NCBI GenBank assembly: GCA_039934475.1
Contig: JBDTMC010000101.1
Location: 1-19,420 of the forward strand
DNA from: JBDTMC01 sp039934475
Lineage (GTDB): Bacteria > Acidobacteriota > Terriglobia > Bryobacterales > Bryobacteraceae
Reading direction: 5' to 3'
DNA length: 19,420 nt
A model generated the notes under the pieces. The model saw only the letters and a list, made by a program, of their open reading frames with translations. It was not told where the DNA came from and ran no database searches. The position numbers and the translations under genes are program-made. Shown here one piece after another: positions 15,666 to 19,420 of the stretch; within the stretch, counting starts at the first letter, position 1; every line of letters starts with the position of its first letter.

Positions 15666-16597
15666 GCATCCTCCACGGCGGCGCGTTGGAGGCGGTCGCG
15701 GACGGCGGCCCATTCGGGTTCGGCGGGCGGTGCTTCCACGGCGATCCATTGCCAGGCTTCGGCGTCCAATTCGTGCAGAGTGCGATAGAGCATCGCCGCG
15801 TAGGCGTGCGGTTCGCTTGGCAGCCGGAGACATCGGGCGGCGGACACTTCGCGGCGATACCAGACCCAGGCGCCGCGGCCTTCGGGCAAAGGACCGTCAT
15901 CGATGAGAACTACAGGCGTACGCGGGCTGTAGTGGCGATGGTGCATGCCGGGGGAGGCGTGCGGTTGACCGGCTTCGGCCAGTGCTGTTTCTATGGGGCC
16001 GACGATGTCTTCGATCGCCGCTTGGGAGATCATGCCGGGACGTAGGAGGATGGCGCGACCTGCGACGACCGAAAGCACTGTCGATTCGATGCCTACTGTG
16101 GTGGTGCCGCCATCCAAGACCATGTCCACGCGGTCACCGAGGCCGGCGCGGACGTGCTCCGCCGTGGTGGGCGAGAGTTTCATGAAGAGGTTAGCGCTGG
16201 GGGCGGCGATGGGAACTCCAGCGGCGTGAATCAGCGCGAGGGCAACGGGATGGTCAGGCATGCGGAGGCCGACGGTTGGCAAACCGGCAGTGACTCTGTC
16301 CGGAATGGCCGCGATCTTGGACACAACCAGCGTGAGCGTACCGGGCCAGAAGCGCTCAGCGAGCGTCTGAGCGATGGGCGGCCAATCGGCGGCAAGACTG
16401 CGCGCCATCGCGATGGAATCAACGTGAACGATGAGCGGGCTGGTGGCCGGGCGCTCCTTGGCCGCGAAGATGCGTTCTACCGCGGCGGCATCGAGCGCAT
16501 TCGCGCCGAGCCCGTACACCGTCTCGGTAGGGAATGCGACCAGCCGACCCTCGCGGATCAGCCTGGCTGCCCGCTCGATTTCGCTGGTGGTGGGCAT
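15662..16597 (-). CDS. sua5: L-threonylcarbamoyladenylate synthase (Sua5 type)
   Basis: This 311-residue enzyme makes threonylcarbamoyl-AMP from threonine, bicarbonate and ATP, the first step of t6A37 formation in ANN-decoding tRNAs. The YrdC domain shows FPTETVYGLGANA (22-34), KERPATSPL (47-55), RFWPGTLTLVV (82-92), GLRMPDHP (110-117) and the nucleotide-binding PSAN (133-136) followed by LSPTTAEHV. After the linker SPGMHHRHYSP (215-225), which closes over the active site, comes the C-terminal Sua5 domain (about 228-300). This makes it the long Sua5 form rather than the short TsaC. The ATG at 16597 has a TAAGG Shine-Dalgarno overlapping the prfB stop, nine bases away. Its stop overlaps the start of the next gene as ATGA. 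Confidence 0.95.
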   Translation of the reverse strand: MPTTSEIERAARLIREGRLVAFPTETVYGLGANALDAAAVERIFAAKERPATSPLIVHVDSIAMARSLAADWPPIAQTLAERFWPGTLTLVVSKIAAIPDRVTAGLPTVGLRMPDHPVALALIHAAGVPIAAPSANLFMKLSPTTAEHVRAGLGDRVDMVLDGGTTTVGIESTVLSVVAGRAILLRPGMISQAAIEDIVGPIETALAEAGQPHASPGMHHRHYSPRTPVVLIDDGPLPEGRGAWVWYRREVSAARCLRLPSEPHAYAAMLYRTLHELDAEAWQWIAVEAPPAEPEWAAVRDRLQRAAVEDA

Positions 16598-16606
16598 CTC
16601 TGTGCC

Positions 16607-17744
16607 TTAGTCGAGATCGTCCTTGCCGGAGGCGTCGCCGGCGATCTTGCCGGTCTTTCGCCACACCAGCCAGGCATGCATGAGGGCTTCCATATCGCCA
16701 TCGAGGACGCGATCCACGTCGCCGATGGAAAGCTTGGTGCGATGGTCTTTGATGAGCCGGTAGGGCGCCAGGACGTAGCTGCGGATTTGGCTGCCGAAGT
16801 TGATCTCCAGCTTGGTGTCTTCCACTTTGTCCATTTCAATGCGCTTCTTGGCCATCTCGTATTCGTAGAGCCGCGCCTTCATCTGCTTGAGGGCGCTAGC
16901 GCGGTTTTTGTGCTGCGAACGCTCATTCTGACATTGCACGACGAGGCCGGTGGGGAGGTGAGTCATGCGGACGGCGGAATCGGTCCGGTTGACGTGTTGG
17001 CCACCGGCGCCGCCAGCGCGGAAGGTATCCACGCGAAGGTCCTCGGTTTTGATATCGATCTTGATTTCGTCGTCGATTTGCGGGTAGACGAAAACCGAGG
17101 CGAACGAAGTGTGACGGCGCGCGTTGGCATCGAAGGGTGAGATGCGTACGAGGCGGTGGACGCCGATTTCCGATTGCATAAGGCCATAGGCATTTTCTCC
17201 GTTGATTTCGACGGTTGCCGATTTGATGCCCGCGCCTTCGCCTTCCTGGCGGTCGGTGATGACGGATTCCATGTTGTTGCGTTCCGCCCAGCGGAGGTAC
17301 ATGCGGAGCAGCATCTCGGCCCAGTCCTGGCTTTCCGTGCCGCCGGCGCCGGGGTGGATGATGAGGATAGCTCCCTTGGCGTCGTTGGGACCGCTCAAGA
17401 GCATTCCGGTTTCGAGCTTCTCCAACTGCGCGGCGAGGGTCCTCAATTCGCGGCTGAGTTCGGCGCCGATCTCCTCGCCTTCGCGGCCGAGTTCGAAGAG
17501 GGTATCGATGTCGGACACACGGCTGGCTATGCCGCGCTCTTCATCGAGGGACTGTTCCAGGCGCTTGCGCTCCTGCATCAGCTTCTGGCTTTTTTCGGAA
17601 TCGTTCCAGAAATCAGGCTGGGAGATTACTTCTTCCAGCTTGGTCAGTTGGGATCGTTTATTGGCAACGTCAAAGATAGCTCCGCACAGCATCAGCCTGC
17701 TGGCGGAGCGTAACGTACTCCCGTTCCAGTTCATCGAGGGTCAT
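16607..17744 (-). CDS. prfB: Peptide chain release factor 2, programmed +1 frameshift
   Basis: RF2 releases the peptide at UGA and UAA. The gene starts at ATG 17744 (MTLDELEREY...). Frame 0 runs 24 codons to CTT followed by an in-frame TGA (17670-17672). Skipping one base gives GAC and the main frame, which continues to 16607, for about 378 residues, the normal RF2 length. In that protein the codon-recognition motif SPF lies at about 202-204 (RISPFDANA) and the peptidyl-hydrolysis motif GGQ at about 247-249 (RAGGAGGQHVNR). A caller that ignores slippage would begin at an out-of-frame ATG such as 17692 or further upstream and lose the true N-terminus. No Shine-Dalgarno precedes ATG 17744; TATAAT (17751-17746) and TACCAT (17756-17751) are AT-rich promoter-like strings right next to it. 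It heads the minus-strand cluster. Confidence 0.97.
17669..17683 (-). promoter_or_regulatory. prfB programmed +1 frameshift site
   Basis: On the minus strand the site reads GGAG C TAT CTT TGA C. CTT (17675-17673) is the slippery codon 24, TGA (17672-17670) the in-frame stop and C (17669) the unfavourable fourth base that slows RF2. GGAG (17683-17680), four bases before CTT, is the internal Shine-Dalgarno-like stimulator. This is the same layout as the E. coli autoregulatory site: low RF2 activity favours the shift and restores RF2 synthesis. Confidence 0.95.
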
Positions 17745-17746
17745 GA

Positions 17747-17845
17747 TTATATGGTAGCAAGCGAGAGGCGGAGCCCTTGAAAATCCCTTCGGATTTTGGA
17801 GGAGGAAGTCAGCTCTTGCAGTTTGGAGATCAAGGCCTTAGCCAT
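17747..17845 (-). CDS. Possible 32-codon leader ORF before prfB
   Basis: An ATG at 17845 opens a 32-residue frame (MAKALISKLQELTSSSKI...) whose TAA lies two bases before the prfB ATG (TAA TC ATG). Such spacing would allow translational coupling. The ribosome site is poor (GAGGA only one base before the ATG), and the frame is part of a longer unconvincing minus-strand frame reaching 18172. The peptide is not recognised. It also spans the small hairpin at 17780-17797. A chance ORF is quite possible. Confidence 0.22.
   Translation of the reverse strand: MAKALISKLQELTSSSKIRRDFQGLRLSLATI
17780..17797. other. Small AT-rich hairpin upstream of prfB
   Basis: AAAATCC / GGATTTT form a perfect 7-bp stem with a four-base loop (CTTC on plus, GAAG on minus), about 35 bases before the prfB start. 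With only two GC pairs it is a weak structure. On the minus strand it ends in TTTT, so a weak attenuator is conceivable. Confidence 0.3.
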
Positions 17846-18725
17846 TCCTCGCTTTCCGCGCACAGCGGCGACATCATCGCGACAAACGCCAGAATCGCAA
17901 CGGACTTCAGGCGGCCCAGCGGAACCACTTCGAGCTTCCGATGAAGTTGCTGGCGGGCGATGAGAACACGAAGATGTTGAAACTGGGCTTCGGCGGTCGA
18001 AACATCCTACATCGACTGGCTCGGCGTGGAATGCCCCGATGTCCACGCCGCCAGTTGGATAATGGGCGCCAATTGTTGTCAGCACCTCCGTGCGATCACG
18101 AAGTCTTGATGTTTCCGTTTGTTCCGTTCGGGAAGAACGCGCCGCCACTTTTGCCAGCACCGCCGTACACAATCGCGAGCACTTGCGCCGTCGTTCGAAC
18201 CGCGCTGAGTCCAGTAGTCGAATCCACAGAGATGAAGCGGGTCCCTGCTGGCGGAGGCAGGATGTCGAAGCCGTCTAGCGAAGCCGTAGCCGCCCTGTCG
18301 GAGCTTCGTGTTTGGTCATGCGGGGAGTGAAAGCACCTGGAGGGCCAACACGGAGCGGGCCTATTTCAGGCGAGTAATAAAGGGCCCTACGGATGCCAAG
18401 AAACCGGCACCCCCCTTTTAGGGAATTATGTAAGTAGAAGCGCAGAAGTTTCTGCGCGGTGACTTCCGCCTCGATGCCGGATGTCTTCGTATTTGGTTCG
18501 GTGGAATTCCCGGGCTCGAGGATATTGCAATCGCCCTTCGTCTTCGGCCGGCGGGTGGCCCTGGGCAAGCGGCCCGCTTCCGGATGGAGCAACGCTGGCG
18601 GAGAGTCATCCGAAACTGTTTAGCGAACGCGGTCGGCAAAGTGCAAACGAGGCAGAGAGGTTTGCATGAAATATGAATGTCCTTCACGCCCTGCACTCTA
18701 ATTGCGGGTACGAAGAGTGTCTCCG
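17846..18725. other. Intergenic stretch without a convincing gene
   Basis: About 0.9 kb shows no family I recognise on either strand. Open frames exist on both strands (plus 17941-18330; minus 17747-18172, 18275-18592 and 18418-18696), but they read as low-confidence, basic or shuffled sequence. One minus-strand frame ending at TGA 18096-18098 has a more protein-like stretch (AGTRFISVDSTTGLSAVRTT, then VLAIVYGGAGKSGGAFFPNG), which could be the relic of a decayed gene. I looked for tRNA-like arms around TTCGAAC (18193-18199) and found no matching stems. The region also contains a perfect palindrome at 18440-18457 and a dense run of restriction-like palindromes at 18504-18520. Confidence 0.45.
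18440..18457. repeat. Perfect inverted repeat
   Basis: GCGCAGAA GT TTCTGCGC: two 8-base arms around a two-base centre. It is either a dimeric protein-binding site or, with a four-base loop, a 7-bp hairpin. It lies in the gene-poor gap about 270 bases downstream of the CheB-fusion stop. Confidence 0.45.
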
Positions 18726-19420
18726 CTATGTTGGCACGGAGGGAAGTCTCATTTCGCTGGAGCTAAAGAGTTGACCAACCAAATCTGCTTCGTAGCGGAT
18801 GTTCCGCGCCAGCAAATATGCCGTAAATACGTTGGACAATTTATGTTCGCGGCCAAGCGCAAGCATCATGGCCTTCTTGTCGATTCGCAGGAGCTCGCAA
18901 TCCGTCATCGCGGTTGCAGTCCCCAGGCGCAGATGCTGTCCCGCAAGGCAACCTTCTCCGCAGAAATCGCCCGGATTCAAGACGCCTATTGTAGCTTCCT
19001 TGCCGTCTTTCGAGACCACGGCGAGTCTTACGGTGCCCTTCTGGATATAAAACACCGCATCGCTCGCTCCACCTTGGGAATAAATTGTGTGTTTCTCTGG
19101 AACCAGCACAATTTTTCGACCCTCACCAATGGTCGCAAGGAATACCTTCGGGTCGAAACCCACTTTCTTTGTCGTTGCACTAGCTTTCAATCTTCGCAGC
19201 GCATCCGAAATCTTCTCGGGTGGCAGCACGAAATCAATACAGCCTGAAGCCTGAGCACTAAGGGTCATGCCGTCTGCTTCGGCAGACACGTCCTGAGCAA
19301 AGGTTGTTCCACCATTTGCCTTGATGCGCTTGCATCCCTCAGTACCGTCGTCAAAGTACCCGGAGAGGATAACGCCGACGGCACGCGCCCCCATCGACTC
19401 TGCTAGAGAACTCAAAAACA
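18726..19420 (-). CDS. CheB methylesterase domain fused to a cyclic-nucleotide-binding domain (5' end outside window)
   Basis: The reading frame is open to the window edge, so only the last ~230 codons are seen; the TTG at 19415 is not taken as the start. Visible residues 1-78 are the end of a CheB glutamate methylesterase domain: RAVGVILSGYFDDGTEGCKR with the catalytic-Asp region (DDG), then the GGTTFAQD and IDFVLPPEKIS blocks. After a short linker, FDPKVFLATIGEGRKIV (87-103) begins a Crp/Fnr effector domain with the phosphate-binding-cassette-like FCGEGCLAGQHLRLGTATAM (151-170) and the dimer helix YLLARNIRYEADLVGQLF. The frame then reads SSSEMRLPSVPT and stops. In this Crp family the equivalent SSEKRLAR segment normally leads into the helix-turn-helix, which is absent here. 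GC is lower than in the core genes. It may be a sensor-regulated methylesterase or a decaying fusion; there are no other chemotaxis genes in view. Confidence 0.8.
   Translation of the reverse strand, partial: FLSSLAESMGARAVGVILSGYFDDGTEGCKRIKANGGTTFAQDVSAEADGMTLSAQASGCIDFVLPPEKISDALRRLKASATTKKVGFDPKVFLATIGEGRKIVLVPEKHTIYSQGGASDAVFYIQKGTVRLAVVSKDGKEATIGVLNPGDFCGEGCLAGQHLRLGTATAMTDCELLRIDKKAMMLALGREHKLSNVFTAYLLARNIRYEADLVGQLFSSSEMRLPSVPT

Noticed and set aside
15666..15833. Longer N-terminus for the UlaG-like hydrolase
   Set aside because: Arginine- and proline-rich shadow of the sua5 gene; the ATG at 15665 has a good Shine-Dalgarno and the typical ATGA overlap.
17676..17734. RF2 starting in the main frame at 17734
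   Set aside because: This would give a non-RF2 N-terminus. The family N-terminus is in frame 0 from ATG 17744 and joins through the CTT TGA C shift.
18180..18225. tRNA-like TTCGAAC near 18193
   Set aside because: The flanking bases cannot form a T-arm stem on either strand, and no acceptor or anticodon arms are found.
17941..18330. Plus-strand frame of 129 codons in the gene-poor gap
   Set aside because: No ribosome site, no recognisable domain, proline/arginine-rich composition and competing frames on the other strand; not supported as a gene.
18393..18421. TGCC/GGCA stem followed by CCCCCCTTTTA as an intrinsic terminator
   Set aside because: Only a four-base stem with an eight-base loop, and no plus-strand gene ends here.

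Overview
The window is about 19.4 kb of bacterial chromosome. A GC-rich core (about 1.1 to 17.7 kb, 70% GC in the sampled line 3301-3360) is flanked by lower-GC ends (45% in lines 481-540 and 19081-19140). Gene content, codon style and protein wording (UlaG-like hydrolase, Fic/small-protein pair, NAD-type IDH, split MacB-like exporter, ACS-family MFS) suggest an acidobacterium, perhaps of the Solibacter/Bryobacter group. That placement is inference from memory of the families, not a database result.

Layout. (1) 236-1070, plus strand: a small protein followed by a Fic-domain AMP-transferase, arranged like a toxin-antitoxin pair on lower-GC DNA. (2) 1140-1826, plus: a class I glutamine amidotransferase-like hydrolase (PuuD type) whose 3' end overlaps the convergent isocitrate dehydrogenase gene. 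(3) 1786-4395: icd (minus) and purH (plus) diverge from only 39 bp, with -10-like hexamers exactly six bases before each start codon, so both may be leaderless. (4) 4398-9354, minus: an exporter operon (two different FtsX/MacB permeases, a membrane-fusion protein and an ATPase), then a secreted DUF2541-like protein. A perfect hairpin precedes the last gene, and another hairpin separates it from purH. (5) 9422-9910, plus: tadA, convergent with an alpha/beta hydrolase. (6) 17744 down to 9907, minus: a long, tightly packed cluster prfB - sua5 - UlaG-like hydrolase - LytS-type kinase - LytTR regulator - MFS transporter - alpha/beta hydrolase. prfB carries the classical programmed +1 frameshift (CTT TGA C). 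(7) 17745-18725: nearly 1 kb with no convincing gene but several palindromes. (8) 18726-19420, minus: the 3' part of a CheB methylesterase domain fused to a Crp/Fnr-type cyclic-nucleotide-binding domain. It ends where the DNA-binding helix-turn-helix should begin.

How the genes work together. prfB, sua5 and tadA all serve translation: release at UGA/UAA, t6A37 in ANN-decoding tRNAs, and inosine-34. purH and icd are central metabolism. The LytS/LytTR pair is translationally coupled and lies directly upstream of an MFS solute transporter, which suggests a sensor-regulator-transporter unit for a sugar acid or similar organic anion. The ABC operon is an export or envelope-maintenance machine of the MacAB/LolCDE type.

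The least ordinary points are the compact divergent leaderless icd/purH promoter, the Fic pair whose partner lacks the canonical inhibitory motif, the CheB-cNMP fusion lacking its HTH, and an MBL hydrolase with a substituted metal-site aspartate.
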